Notes: generated by a model from the letters alone, not told the origin. A stretch of DNA of 64,000 bases from Gautieria morchelliformis (GCA_015179125.1 WHVA01000097.1:1-64000), one strand, 5' to 3'. Shown: positions 47,296 through 59,190, counted from the stretch's first letter. Made by a program: numbers and translations.

Positions 47296-47829
47296 CAAGT
47301 AGGGTATCAGTGCTGTGAAGAGTTGAGGCAGCAGGCAAGTAGAATCCAACGAAGTGGCCTAGAAAGATGGATTTCCGGTGGTGTCCAGCCATGGCTACAT
47401 AGGGGGCCAAATCCAATATGAAAGCCGAAGAATACACCCGCAGGACAGACAGAGACTAGTATAAGAGATCAGATGACCATACACAGTTTGAAGTAAAACT
47501 AGTTGAACCATCCAATAATCGGAAAGTGAACGGAAATGAACAGTACGGCATCTTCAGGCCTAGAAAACAACCTAGGCAACGAGCGTAGGCTCTGCTTGCT
47601 GATGCTCGGTCGATATAGAAGCTATTGCGACAAATGTGTGTATTTAATTTGGTCAAACAGGTGGCCAATCGCTGAAAAGTGAAAAAGTGAGTGGAAGTGA
47701 AAAGTGTTACAAAACGACTTTCTCTGCTAAAAAGTGAACGTAAGTGAAAAAAGTGCGCGTTTGGCAGGGAAAGTGAGCGAAAAGTGACACCCGTAAGTCA
47801 CTTTGTGAACCACCCTGCATAGTCTAGTA

Positions 47830-49907
47830 TCATATTAGTGATCGCATTCCGGACCCTGGTACGTGTTGCGCGAAGTTGTCGAGGTATAGACGATCGAGGG
47901 GCACTCGCTGTCTACACCTAGGACCCCCAGGCGAGGCAGCAGAGCATGGGATGGTTTCACCGAGGATGGCAAGGTGGTGAGAGCTTAAGAGGTCCAGGTT
48001 GGGATGAGAAGCACGATGCAGAGGGGCCGGGTGAATCGAGAAACGGGGACGAATTAGGGAGATGAGGGATTGCATGACCCGCGAGTGGAGTTCATGGGAT
48101 CCGATGATGGACTCTTAGACCTGGACAACTTCTCGGAACTCAAGAGCATATTGAATGGTCCGGCTGGTGGCGTGGCGGGATATACACTTACGAGTTGGGA
48201 CGAGGAACAGCGGCAGCCAGTCATCGGGGAGTAATAACTACCCGCCACCTACTTTCATGGGCGTGATCATAGCCTCGATGTTGGTGGGACATCCACCGAC
48301 GTGTCGCGCTACTCGGCCCGATCGAGATGGTGTATGAGGCGACGACAGCAGGAATCACCCCGAAAATGCATTCTGCATCCCAGTCCAGCCACCCGCATGC
48401 GTCCTATGCGTCTTCACCCTCTGCCACGCCGTGCCGCCTTTTCCGCGGCTTTCCTTCCATGCACGCGTCAGCGCGCCCATCGTCGCGTCCCGCAGCGCGC
48501 GGATGCTGTCCCTGCAATGAATGTATGGAGGAACTAGCGACGGCGGGGCGGAGTCGAGGGAGGGCATGCGACTCACGCGTCGCCTGTTCTTCCGAACGCC
48601 CACCCCTCCGTGTGGGCGGACGAGAATATATCGGGGGCGGGCGGCTTGGCTGGCTGCGGGAAGAACAGCGGGAGGCGCGAGTGGGACGCGTCCTGATCCG
48701 GCTTGCAAGGGCGCAGGGGCTGGGAGCACGGACGTTGCCCGCGGGGGTGCCGGGGCACGCGGACGCATCGAGGGCGCCAGATCGAGTTCGAGGTCGAGGT
48801 CGCCGAGGCGGGCCATGAACGAAAACCCCGCTGCGCGACGGGCCGCGTGTCACTAGATGCCTACTGCACGACAGACAACACGGCGGACACAACTTCCTCT
48901 TGGCGGGGCTGGGACAGGTCTTTCAGCGGCTTGGATTTTGGCGGCGGCGCAGGGACGGCAGCTGCATGCGCTGGCGGCATCGCCGTGGCAGAGGATGTGT
49001 ATGTGTCGTCTGGCCCATCGGGGACGTCGTTCGCTGCTGATTCCGCGCCGCCCAGGCGCGCGCGTCGTCTCCAAACATCGTCATCGCCAGCTCCAGCCCG
49101 CGCGCCTGCCCCTCTTCCAAGTCGGGCAGCCTGCTCTCCTCTCCCGCGATAGCCCATGGCATCATCGACCCCTGCGGACCGTCGTCCTCGGACAGACGCA
49201 GCGCGCCCGTGCGCCGGCTGCGACGCGACGACCGCCGCGAGCATGTCTTCGCCCAGGTGCACAGCGCCGTACATGCGCGGGTCAATCACGCGCGCGCGCG
49301 TCGGGACAGGGGGCACGCGGCTTCTGGCGTGCAGGCTCTGCCGACTCGCGGGCGCGGGCAGCGGGTGTGCGGGGCGCATTTTCATCAGCGGGATAAGGTG
49401 AGCGAGGGAGGTTTTGTGCCACACCTGCTGGAGGGCGTATATGGCAGCAGGAGGTGGAGACGTGTTTGGACGGACCGGGTGTAGAGTGTGGTGTTGGGGC
49501 GGTGACGACGCATATGTCGGTCGCCTCGTGGACCCCGTGCACGCCGCGGGGGAGGCGTCTCTGCTTCGAACGCGGCTCTTCCGCCCCTCCTGCCGCGCGC
49601 TTTCGGTCATTCGCCAGGCTTGAACAGCAACACTCAGAAGGCCGCGGGATAAGGGCAGACCACCCGGCCGGCTCACCGCCGTGCATAGTCCAGCTTCGCC
49701 TCTCCTATCCGCAGCTTCGCGCCCGCCCTTCCACGTCGTCCCACTCAGTACGTTCAGACCTTGACAAGAAAAAGTATTTTTATTTTCAACAGCACAACAG
49801 GACATGTGCGATGGACAGCGTGCTAGATTGGGCTCTGTGGCCTCCAACGTCACGTACGCGAATGTCCGGGGCTCCCCTGCAGTTCCGGCAACAGCGATAG
49901 GCCCCAT
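47830..49907 (-). CDS. Possible unrecognised gene in GC-rich island
   Basis: GC content rises sharply between about 48350 and 49900, and long frames occur on both strands. The minus strand shows the better protein character. It has pieces such as MARLGDLDLELDLAPSM (48816), a basic RPHGGVGVRKNRRRVSRMPSL stretch (48610) and PDLEEGQARGLELAMTMFGDD (49110). A nuclear-localisation-like NDRKRAAGGAEEPRSKQRRL lies near 49600. No domain is recognised and the exon order is not settled. Downstream minus-strand pieces at 48075-47830 may be its 3' exons. Compositional open frames without a gene remain a real alternative. Confidence 0.3.
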
Positions 49908-49989
49908 CTAAGTATTATGAGCCGGTTGGTTTACACTGGACGGAGTACTCACCCATGGGGTTCAATGGCCGACACCGCCTAGCGCGCGT

Positions 49990-50017
49990 GAGAGAGAGAG
50001 AGAGAGAGAGAGAGAGA
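49990..50017. repeat. (GA)n microsatellite
   Basis: Fourteen GA dinucleotides in a row. Around it, 49908-50300 holds nothing else I can support. Confidence 0.95.
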
Positions 50018-50300
50018 ATCAATTAGAGGCTTGAAGCGCTGGCACTTATGGTGCACTGTAAACTACATATAGATCTGTGGCAAGCTACCTTAACAAAGGG
50101 AGGACATCGCAGTAAGACTACAGGAGGGAGAGTGAGGTGGTTGAGAGGGATGAAAACAAGATCCCGGGGTAAGCTAGCAATGGCTTAACCTCTGCGGCGC
50201 CACAACTATTAATGTTACTGGATGTTGATGGGCAGAAGGAGGGAGTGGTCATGTGTGTAGGCTGATTCTCAGGGACTGCATCGGGTAACAAATGATGGGC

Positions 50301-50522
50301 TGTAAAGGGTGTCGATCTTAAGACCTTGTATCACAAGGGCACAACAGAACTTGACCAATGAGTGGTATTCTGAATGCTACGTAGTGACAGGTAAGAGTAA
50401 GATGAAAGATGCGATGGGAACCGCTGGCCGGTTCCCACGCATGAACTATACAGTGGGTCCCTAAGGGGCCCACTGGGATTATGTAATAACTAATGTACAT
50501 GTAGATACACAGGTTATTTACA
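50301..50522 (-). repeat. 3' LTR (222 bp)
   Basis: It differs from the 5' LTR by one 7-bp length difference (an aaagatg-type extra unit near 50405) and about two substitutions. This small divergence indicates recent insertion. A GC-rich dyad around 50450-50475 is shared by both copies. Confidence 0.95.
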
Positions 50523-50533
50523 CCCTCCCCCTC
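50523..50533 (-). other. Polypurine tract
   Basis: Read on the minus strand, GAGGGGGAGGG sits directly upstream of the 3' LTR, as expected for the plus-strand primer of retrotransposon reverse transcription. Confidence 0.85.
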
Positions 50534-50558
50534 TATAGATAACTATAGGGGTTAACTA

Positions 50559-52336
50559 CTACTCATAGAGGTCGTCCATGAGGGAATCCTCTAGAGTGGC
50601 CGATACGACGACGACGTCGTCGTACGGGGCCGGAGGAGCACGTGACTCCTCCGGGGGCACCTCCGCGTCGTCGGTGGTGATCGGGTGATGCTGGTCGGCC
50701 TCACCACTCGCGGTGGTCTCCGCTGGGGCTCTGGGGCCCGTGTCCTTGCGGAGCATGGCCTCAACGGCTGGGTCCTCCGTTTGAGGAGGAGGCCGGAAGC
50801 GCGCCAGCTCTTGGTCGAGCTGAGCGTGAGTGAGGGGCCGCGGCACTGCGGCCCTCATGTGGCTGGTCTCGATGACCGTTTGTTGGCCCTCACGGGCGGC
50901 GGCGCTGAATGCCGCTCCGGTGATGCTGCGCTGAACGTAATGTTCAATGCGCGCTGCTCGCTCGCAAGTGACTCCCGCGTAGCGGGCCAGCCATCTCGCG
51001 ATCTCCGCGAGTGGGATGTTGGGGCCGGCTCGGCCCTCCATGGGGAACGGGCCCATGATCGAGAGCCGCAGGGTGGTGCTCTGAGGCGTCAGCACTTCCC
51101 TGGCGTCGATGAGGCTCAACCATTGGTCCGTCGAGCCGAGTAGGTCGAGTAGCCTCGCCCTTAGCGGTGATGCGACCCCTTTGACCCGGGGTGCAAGGGT
51201 CTTCAACCACATCCAGATGTCCATGTCGTCTAGGTTGAAGGTGCCATCCGCGTTGTCACGGATGGCGGAGGGGATTCCTTCAGGGTTGTGTATCCAACCC
51301 TTCAGGATGGCCACGATATCGTGCGGGGTACCGCCTGCTATCACGAGACAATCCCCTTTGGGATTGCGAGCACGTTGTTCGCGCTCGATGCATTTGAAAA
51401 CGCCGATCATCTCACGCGTACGCGCGATCTGCGGCGTTTCTTTTGCCTGCGCTATGAGTTCGACGAAGTGGGGTTCGTCGAGTGGGCAGACGTCGTACCA
51501 TTGGGTACGACGTTGTTGGGCCTTTCCTACCGGTCGTGGTAGGAGGCCCGTCTCGGAGATCGGTGGATCTCCGAGTGGGATGAGCCTTCCCTCCCCCGGG
51601 TAGGGAGGATGAACAGACTCAACTGTCCCCGCTGGCGGAGGTAGGGCCACACCAGGCCCGATGTACTGGGCCTCGACCTGTGCTATCCGCCGCTGAAGGG
51701 TCGTGGATGGTGTGCGACGATGACGCCGCTAAGTAAGCGCTGATTGCGCTTTCCTTCGCAATGGCTAGGCCATTGACGGTGTGGAGGGAGCCGCGCAATT
51801 TCTTACGCTTCTTCTTTGGCTGCTCTGCCAGCTGTTGTGCCCGTTCGGGGTCGTATGTCTTCCAGACGGACGAGTCAGACTCCCATCCATCTAGGACACC
51901 GTACGCAGAGTCGGAAGGTGCGCTCTGCCCTTCCATTGTTGTCGTGGTTGGCGTCGGCGCGGTCCTCGACCGCGCGTTCTAGCTCCTTGACCTCTTTTTT
52001 GAGGTCGTGGACGTCCCGGAGGGGCTCCTCCCGTGCATCACGCGTGATGCCCCGTGGGAGCCACCCCCAGGCAGCATCGACGGCGTCGCGGATGTCCTCA
52101 TCCCGCAATTTGACCTTGCGGGTGCCGGTCGCGGCCCTAAGGTGCACGGCATAGTCCGCGCACGTCGCGCAATCGTCTGGGTGGATGATGGCGAGGGTGT
52201 CCTCCCATCCCACGATCGTCCAGTGCTCCTGGTCTACCGGAGCACGGAGAATGTCCGCGGCCCCTTGTCTCGGGGCCGTTGTTCGCGTTGTGGACGTTGA
52301 TGGGTCAACGTCCATCCCATCTTTGGGGGGCATCAT
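50559..52336 (-). CDS. Accessory ORF(s) between integrase and 3' LTR
   Basis: Three minus-strand frames follow each other in different registers: 52336-51875, 51936-51619 and 51650-50559. The first ends in a heptad-like DLKKEVKELERAVEDRAD coiled coil and overlaps the second, which starts at an ATG and contains a lysine-rich KKKRKK stretch. The third (363 residues) has a mixed alpha-helical character with WIHNPEGIPSAIRDNADGTF and an acidic C-terminus. The position is where envelope genes sit in some Gypsy elements. However, no signal peptide or membrane helix is seen, so an envelope role is unlikely. I do not recognise a family. Register shifts near 51900 and 51690 may be frameshift mutations or programmed overlaps. 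Confidence 0.55.
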
Positions 52337-53913
52337 CTTCGTGGGTAGATGATGGTGGTGGTTGCTTCCAAGAAGCGATGCGCCCTCGGAAAGATCCGAG
52401 GTGAAAATTTAACCGCGCTGTGGCCGGCGCGTCACGTGGTCTGCACATGGCAGACTGTTTTGGAACCCTTCAAGACTTTGGTGTTATTGCTAACACTTCA
52501 ATCTATCAGAACGTGTCGTTTACGAGACTCAAAGAATATTAAACAATGCTGCAGCACAACTCCGGAAATAATTTAATATTTGTACCTTGGTTGCAATCCG
52601 CGTAAAAACTAGTCCAAGTTAATACGGATGGAAGGCAATACGTTTCTTAGCAGCACTGAACAATAAACTAAAAGAATGTAGGTTCAAGGACACTATCGGG
52701 GTCCAAGCGTATTCCAAAATATAAAGGAATGTACTTAGCAGGCGAGTTTATAAATGGACTGCCCTGATAATCTACCAGCGCACAGCAATAAAACGAGGGA
52801 CGAGTTTTGTGAACAAAGCGACTTGTGAAAGTCTCTAATCAGGAAAATCGACTGACTAGATCGTCTCGGGTATTGGAGTGCGAATGGCAAGACTTTCAAT
52901 TGACAGACTCACTCTGTAGAATTACACCCGGAGGATTAGTCCAAGTGGCTAAGCAGTAAAGTAACTACTTAACAAGGAATTAGACACTAAAGTAAGTGAA
53001 TAACCCTAGCTGGGATTAGCAGCTTAGTAAGGTGCAAGTCACACGAGGTCACGTGTAGGATAGAAGATGGGTAGATTGCTTGGATGATCAAGGAGGTCGG
53101 AATGGCCTCCTTTTATATTGTAAAATACACAGGATTACGTAAAATGGGGTTCTTCTATCTATTAGGCGAGTGATGTCATAAGTAAATATTTGCACTGCTG
53201 AAACACACCCTCGTAACTATTGCGGCGTGTTTGTGCAAAGAAATTGGAAATAGATAGCCAATCACCTTCCCTGGTTTGCACAGCCTTACACAGCCTTTCA
53301 CAGCCTTGCACTGCCCTGCACAGCCCTACACAGCCGCTATGACATCAAGGGGCCTATTTGGTGTCGTAGCGTTGCGTTTGGAGGATCCTTCATCCGATAG
53401 GCTTTATCAAACCTGCACCCTAGTTTTGGCTTTGTACATCTTTGTGTGACTTTGTACGCAGCCTTGCACAGCCATGGTTGCTATGATGCAAGCCATGTGC
53501 CAGCTGGGTTTGAATTGCACAGGCTTGTGTAAGCGGTAGGGGACACATTCAGACTCAGTGGCTGAGTTTGAGTGAGCCGAGGTACCGGAGTTGTAGGTGC
53601 TTGAGTGCCTGTAACTCCGAGTTTACGGTTCGTGGGAAGCTCCGGTCGGAGTTTGAAACTGAGCGGCTGTGGCAGAGTTGTGGACGTGTGTGGGTTCATA
53701 ACTCTGCCTGACAGAATAAGGAGTTTTTGAGCCAGGGAAGCCAAGTTAAATGGCGAAAAAATAAGAGGAAATTCAAGGAATATTTGAATAGAGTTCTCCC
53801 AACAATAGCCACGTGTATTAGCTACTATCAGCTGGGAAAACAGGGTTTTAAAGCGATTTTAATCCTTTTTCGCGAGGCTTTTCATTTGCAACGGTTCCCA
53901 CACACAGACGCGT
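52337..53913. other. Long internal spacer of the Gypsy element
   Basis: About 1.5 kb separates the accessory ORF and the integrase. It has no convincing frame. A short array of cagcc-t-tacacagcc units lies at 53276-53338. The spacer could hold a promoter for the accessory ORF or a splice acceptor, but no signal is clear. Confidence 0.6.
53276..53338. repeat. Short CAGCCYTRCA tandem array
   Basis: Five to six degenerate units of about 10-11 bp around cagccttaca repeat in tandem. The word recurs singly near 53465. Confidence 0.8.
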
Positions 53914-56900
53914 CTAGCGCTGTCTGGGTAGGTCGCGTGGCTTGCCCACCCCCCGAAGCTCTAGGTAGCTATCCAGGGCTTCGAGGTCCTTGCAGGACGA
54001 CATGGGTTCCCATGTCACGTCACCCAGGGTCCAACGGACCTGGAATTCCAGGTCCGTCGAGTTTATCCATCGATGTGTGATAATCTCGTCAACGAGCCAC
54101 TCCTCGTCGTCATTTGCTCCGAAGTCATAAAATGACTTGGCCTCACGACGAGGGAACAATTCGTCGTTGTTAGCCTCGTATCGCCGTACGAGGCTGGAAT
54201 GGAAGACCGGTGAAATGGGACGGCTTTTCAGTTCGTCGGGAAGATCAAGGGTCACCGTCGAGGCGTCGTTGTGAGCCTTGACGACGCGGTACGGTCCGAT
54301 GTACCGCGGGACTAGTTTTCTGGCTCTTCCTTTCGGGAGAGTTAGGTTTTGTGTCGAAAGGTAGACGCGGTCGTTGGCCGCGTACCTGTCGCTCGCCATA
54401 CGTTTCTTATTTGCGTGAAACGTTTGCGTCACTCGATGCTCTATGATTGCATCGTGTGCTGCCATCAGGTTCCATTTTGCCTGATGTGCGAACTGGGCCA
54501 CCCCTTTGAACGGGGTGTCCGCGGCTATGGGGAGGTCTATCCGCAGCATATAGCCGTGGATCAGTTCAAAGGGTGCGAACCCTGTGGTCGCACTGACGTT
54601 GCTGTTGAGGGCGACCGCAACCATTGGGCATTTCACTGCCCAATCCTTCTGATCGTCTCTGACGACCGCGCACAATATCTGGCCGATCGAGCGGTTTGCC
54701 CGCTCGGTTGCTCCATCCGTTTGTGGATGGAAGGCAGTTGACATGAGGAGCTTAGTCCCCATGAGTCGCTGGAGTTCACGCCAGAAGATCGACGTGAATT
54801 TTGAGTCTCTGTCCGAGACGATGGAGCCGGGAACTCCGTGCAGTCGGATGACCTCTTTCAGAAACAGCCAGGCTACTCCCTTGGCTGACACGCTCGTCGT
54901 GGTTGGCACGAGGTGTACGAGCGACGTTAGTCGGTCGATGACTACCATCAGGTAGTCGCAGTCGTTGGATTTGGGCAGGGGCCCCATGAAGTCGATGCCA
55001 ATCGACTGCCACGGCCTATCCAGAATGGGTAGGCTGTGTAGTAGGCCTTTGGGCCGTTGTGGCCCAGTTTTCGTCATCTGACACCTTGCACACGATGTGC
55101 AGAACACTTCTATGTCTGGGTTCATTCCCGGCCACCAATATGCTCTTCGAACGTAGTTCGAGGTCTTCAGATGGCCGTAGTGGCCGACTATCTGATGTGC
55201 CCGATCGGTGATAATTTCGATCAGCCTCCTTCCCCCTTGAAGAACGGAGCGGGGGACGGCAATGACGTCTCTCTTGAGATGATTCTTAGTCCAGATCAGC
55301 CCGTCCCGGATTCCGAATCTCGGGTGCGCGTCCGGGTGCGCCATGATCTTTGTGAACATGGTGTCCCTATGGTACGCGTCTCGTAGGACCTTAGACAGGT
55401 CTACGCCTTGCTCGACGATCCGGCACAGGGGTGTGCCGTCATTCCCTGCGACGATGACTCTGACATCATTGTTGTCGTCACTGGACACGGCAACGTTCGC
55501 GGGCTCTGGTGAGCCCTCGTTTAATGCGGCGGCTTCCGTTACTCTCGCCTCTGTCTTTTCAGCGAGGCGTTTAGAGCGTCTTGTCGCCGCTGTTCACAGC
55601 TCGACATACCGGTCGGTGGGCAATAACTCACCGTCGGGATCTAAACGCGCATCCGCGTTCACGAAGACGTGGTCCGGGTGATTGTCATCACTCGTGTCGC
55701 TCTCGTAGTAGCGCGACAGGCAGTCCGCTACCTTGTTCTCTATACCGTCAACGTGAACGGTGTTGAAATTGAACCGGCAGAGAAAGTCCCGCCATCTGAC
55801 CTGTCGGTCAGATAGGCTCTTTTGGGTCTCTAAGTACTCGAGTCCCTTGTGGTCTGTGACGAGGGTGAACCTTCGCCCCAGCAGTTTGTCCTCCCATTTC
55901 ATGAGAGCCTCGAGCACCGCGATAGTCTCGTGCTCGTGAGTCCGGTAGTGTTGCTGAGCAACGCTGAACTTCTTTGACAAGAAGCCGGCTGGTCGACAAG
56001 TCTTCCAGTCAGGACCTTGGCCGTAGACCGCACCGACGCCGGCTTTTGATCCGTCGGTGATCACCCAGATCAGCTCTGGGCACCTTGCGTCTACTGGATG
56101 CAGGATCGGGGCCTTACAGGCCAACGCCTTAATGCTTTGCCAGCATTTGTTGAGCAGAGGCGTCCATTCGAATGGATGGTTATTACGCGCACAGCCCGAT
56201 AGCGGGGTGGTATATGCGCTAACATCTGGCATGTAATGTGCCAGATACTGTATGAGCCCGAGGAAACGCTGGACGTCGTTGAACGTCCGTGGCCTGCGCC
56301 ACTCGCGGATGCATTGCATCTTATCCTCGTCGGCATGTACCCCTCGGCCATCGATGATATGCCCGAGGCACTCCATTCGGATGGAGTAGAGGTCCACCTT
56401 TTTCTTTCTCAGAAAGAGGTGGTTCTTCCTCAGTCTGTCGAAGACGATGTAGAGGTGTTCTTCATGCTCTTGTACTGAGAGCGAGAATATGAAGATGTCG
56501 TCCATGTATACATGGAAGAAGTGACCTATGCAGTCGCGGAAAATGGCTGTCATCAGCCGTTGGAATGTTGATGGGGCGTTACAGTCCCCCATCTGTATCA
56601 CCTGGCTCCTGAAGGTGCCGAGGATCGTAGCAAAGGCTGTCTTTGCTACGTGATCCGGATGGATCCGGATCTGCTCGTATGCTTCTGACATATCGAGTTT
56701 AGTTCGATATCGGCCGCGAGCCATGTCGCTGCGTATGATATCCTGATCCGGGAAGGGCGTGACGTCCTTCACAGTGTTTTCGTTCTGCTGGCGCAGATCG
56801 AAGACGGTTCTCAACGTACCGTTCTTCTTCGGCACACACAGCATGGGCACTGCCTGCTGCGCTACTGCCGGAATCCACCACTTTGCAGTGGTGTATTGTT

Positions 56901-57198
56901 CTATCTTTGCCAACAGTTCCTCTCGGAAGTGTTCGGGGCATTTCGGTAGTCGATACCGCATGTGCTTGTTGGGATCAATGAGGTTGATCTCATGGTTGAT
57001 CTCCCGCAGTGGCGGGAGTTCTAATGGAATTCCACTGACTAGGTCAGTGATTCTTTTTATCCATTCCTCGCGGAGGCGAGGAAGGTCATCATCCGTGAGG
57101 ATGATGGTAGTGGTTGGCTTAGAAGCCGTTAGGCGCTGTTGGCGTCTATTAGGTCCCGCGGCGCACGGGCCCGCTTTGTTCTTTCCCATCGCTCTCAC
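53914..57198 (-). pseudogene. Gypsy pol: RT, RNase H, integrase, chromodomain; one in-frame TGA
   Basis: One minus-strand frame of 1,095 codons is broken only by TGA at 55594-55596, between RNase H and integrase. Reverse transcriptase shows RTVFDLRQQNE, KLDMSEAYEQIRI and the catalytic VYMDDIFIFS near 56500. RNase H follows, with WVITDGSKAGVGAVYG, HETIAVLEAL and VTDHKGLEYL. Integrase has an HHCC zinc motif (H-x3-H in HQIVGHYGH, CTSCARC), then the DDE core: GIDFMGPLP, VSDRDSKFTS and TDGATERANRSIGQIL. A C-terminal chromodomain reads EWLVDEIITHRW...QVRW...VTWEPMSSCKDL and ends at 53914. It copies element RNA and inserts the DNA. The chromodomain may direct insertion to marked chromatin. The TGA should prevent integrase synthesis unless suppressed. 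Confidence 0.95.
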
Positions 57199-57289
57199 CG
57201 TTCGTTGAGGGTGTCTCTCCCTATGACTGTAGGGTGAGGTCGAGGACGAGTCGTTCCGCGACTCGTCCTCCTGGCTTCAATGAGCCAGG

Positions 57290-57749
57290 TTCGGCGTCGG
57301 CGTTTGGGTGATCCTGCTCACCCATGGCCCTTTGTCCTCGTTCTTCGATTCATCGTCGTTGAATGAGACCTTGCCCGTAGGGATCACTTCGTTTCCCTTG
57401 CGGAGCGTCCCTGGGCTCGAGAAGTCCAGGGTTATGCCGAATCTCCTTAGGAACGGTGTCCCTAAGATCGCGTCGTAATATTCGACGTTTGCTACGTCGA
57501 AGTATTCGTCGTATGTCCCGCGACCTTGATGGTCGTGTTCGTTCCATAGTTGATCGTGGACCGGCTGCCTATGCAGGCTAGCTGCAGCGCGATTGGTTGC
57601 TCCAGGGAGAATGTCTTCATCCCTGTAGCTCGCGTGAATTCGGGGGACAGCAGTACCCCTTCGCTGCCGCTATCTAGTAGGCAGTGGGCTTTTACGCCAT
57701 TTATTTCCCAGTACCCTGATAGGGTACGGTTCTCACTACGCGGACGCAT
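57290..57749 (-). pseudogene. Gypsy aspartic protease, frameshifted
   Basis: Retropepsin-like protease needed to cleave Gag-Pol. AHCLLDSGSEGVLLSPEF carries the catalytic DSG near 57670. The frame shifts near 57525, and the continuation in the next register has EYYDAILGTPFLRRFGITLDF, the expected ILG-type flap partner. It ends in NLAH near 57290, and pol starts after a short gap. The start overlaps the end of gag by 14 bp. The frame change may be a mutation, because such elements usually need an intact protease. Confidence 0.85.
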
Positions 57750-59190
57750 TGGCCGCGTTCTGCGTTTGCTTCGGTGGTGGCTCGGCCGCCTTGTCTGGCG
57801 TGACCGATGTGCGAGCCGCCATGACTTTCATGGCGGTTTCGTCTTCCAATGCGAATCTGATCGCGCTGGACCTGTAGGTGGTATCCTCCACCTCTTCGTC
57901 CCATTCATAGTATTGGGACGGCTCAGGGTCCCACTCTTCCGCGGGCGTGTCTCCGTTATCCGGAGTGTCGTTGGGTTGGGGATCACCCTCCCCCTCTTCA
58001 TCAATTTGTTGAAGAGAGTTTTGATCGGGATCCGTCTCCGGATCCTCGGCTTCACCGTTGTGCCTCACGGCCACTGTCCTCATACCGGACCTAAGCCGGG
58101 GGCACTCTGCCTTCTTGTGGCCAGATTGGCCACATTCAAAGCATGTGGTGTTGCTTTGGCTGCCGCCGGGCCTGTCGTTGGGCCGGCCCGACGTTTTCGT
58201 CAGTGGGGCAGGTTGCGGGGACGATCCTGATGCTTGAGGCTGTTTAGCTTCAGGCGGGCGTCCAGTTTGTCCTGGGCGTGAGGGCGGTAGCCGCTGTCCT
58301 GTTCCGCTTCTTGTGAACAGGCCGGGTCTGGTCAGGCCCGTTTGTGTCAACGGCTTGCTCCCTGTGAGCCGGGCGGCGCTTGCCGTTGCTGCCGCGCTTT
58401 CTGCGTGGCGCATCCCCATGTTGTATCGGGATGCCTCCTCGATCATTCGGGCCATCTCGAAGAGTTGCTCTATTGAGCTGCTCTCGGCATTATAGCCCTT
58501 TTTGAGGACTTCGTTGCGCAGCGTTTCGCGTAGCGCTGATACGAACCGTCTCCGGAACGTATACTCGTCTGGCGGCTGTATCATACGTGCCACGTATTTC
58601 GTGAGCTCGTTCAGCATCTCCTGAACGGTTTTCATGCCTTGCATGACCGCGTCGAATTTATTCGATGCGTGATGGTATGTCAGTGTGTGCAGGAACCTCT
58701 TTTGGAGGCCTTGCATCACTGACTCCAGCGTCCAGCTGCGGACCTGGCGATCGAATCGTTCAACGTTTCGAAAGAACCACTCCTGGGCTTCGCCGGTGAG
58801 GCGAGTGCCCACATGGCCGATCTGCGTGTCACTGCTGGTTGGCCCTAGGAGGCAGTTCATTTTTAGCCATCGTAGGATGGCCGCCACGAAGACTTCAAAC
58901 TCTTCGAGGTCCGATCCCCCTGCATATGGTTTGGGGTGGGCCAATTTTACGCCGGCCTTCGCTAGCACAGACTTCTCCGGGTCTGTGTCCGCGGCGTCTG
59001 CCAACGCCACGCGGATCATCCATGTGATCCCGTCGTACGGCTCCATTGGTACGACGTCGGCCTGGTCAGGGATTCCCTGGCCTTCCGTTGGTGCCACGGA
59101 TCTCTCGTGCGGTTGTGATGCCGCATGGGGCAGGCTGTTATATGCCCTGACGGGCCCCGGGCCCTGGGTCGGGCTCGGGATCGGGAGCAT
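57736..59190 (-). CDS. Gypsy Gag (capsid and CCHC nucleocapsid)
   Basis: A 484-residue structural protein. The retrotransposon Gag capsid region is seen in TGEAQEWFFRNVERFDRQV, VMQGLQKRFLHTLTYHHASNKF and RRRFVSALRETLRNEVLKKGYN. A Pro/Gln-rich linker precedes one zinc knuckle, CFECGQSGHKKAEC, near 58140, for RNA binding. An acidic stretch (ETDPDQNSLQQIDEEGEGD) follows before the overlap with the protease. ATG 59190 opens MLPIPSPTQGPGP. The frame is open upstream to a TGA at 59200-59202 and beyond, so the true start may lie further 5'. Confidence 0.9.
   Translation of the reverse strand: MLPIPSPTQGPGPVRAYNSLPHAASQPHERSVAPTEGQGIPDQADVVPMEPYDGITWMIRVALADAADTDPEKSVLAKAGVKLAHPKPYAGGSDLEEFEVFVAAILRWLKMNCLLGPTSSDTQIGHVGTRLTGEAQEWFFRNVERFDRQVRSWTLESVMQGLQKRFLHTLTYHHASNKFDAVMQGMKTVQEMLNELTKYVARMIQPPDEYTFRRRFVSALRETLRNEVLKKGYNAESSSIEQLFEMARMIEEASRYNMGMRHAESAAATASAARLTGSKPLTQTGLTRPGLFTRSGTGQRLPPSRPGQTGRPPEAKQPQASGSSPQPAPLTKTSGRPNDRPGGSQSNTTCFECGQSGHKKAECPRLRSGMRTVAVRHNGEAEDPETDPDQNSLQQIDEEGEGDPQPNDTPDNGDTPAEEWDPEPSQYYEWDEEVEDTTYRSSAIRFALEDETAMKVMAARTSVTPDKAAEPPPKQTQNAANASA

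Larger units (their letters stand above)
40597..47817 (-). mobile_element. 7.2-kb DNA transposon with imperfect TIRs and CACTTT subterminal repeats
   Basis: The left end (from about 40597) and the right end (to 47817, read inverted) share an imperfect terminal repeat containing AAAGTG-CTTAC, then ACTTTT-GCTCACTTTC. Both ends continue for about 120 bp with many CACTTT motifs. They bracket a single large minus-strand transposase-like gene. The left end lies about 15 bp from the start codon of the NLR gene. No target duplication could be fixed because the left terminus is diverged. Confidence 0.7.

Noticed and set aside
48327..49152. Plus-strand frames in the GC-rich island
   Set aside because: Arg/Ala/Gly-rich composition typical of antisense frames in GC-rich DNA. 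The minus strand has a better residue balance, although even that remains uncertain.
50559..51650. Envelope-like gene of an errantivirus-type element
   Set aside because: The position is right, but no signal peptide, fusion-like segment or membrane anchor is present.
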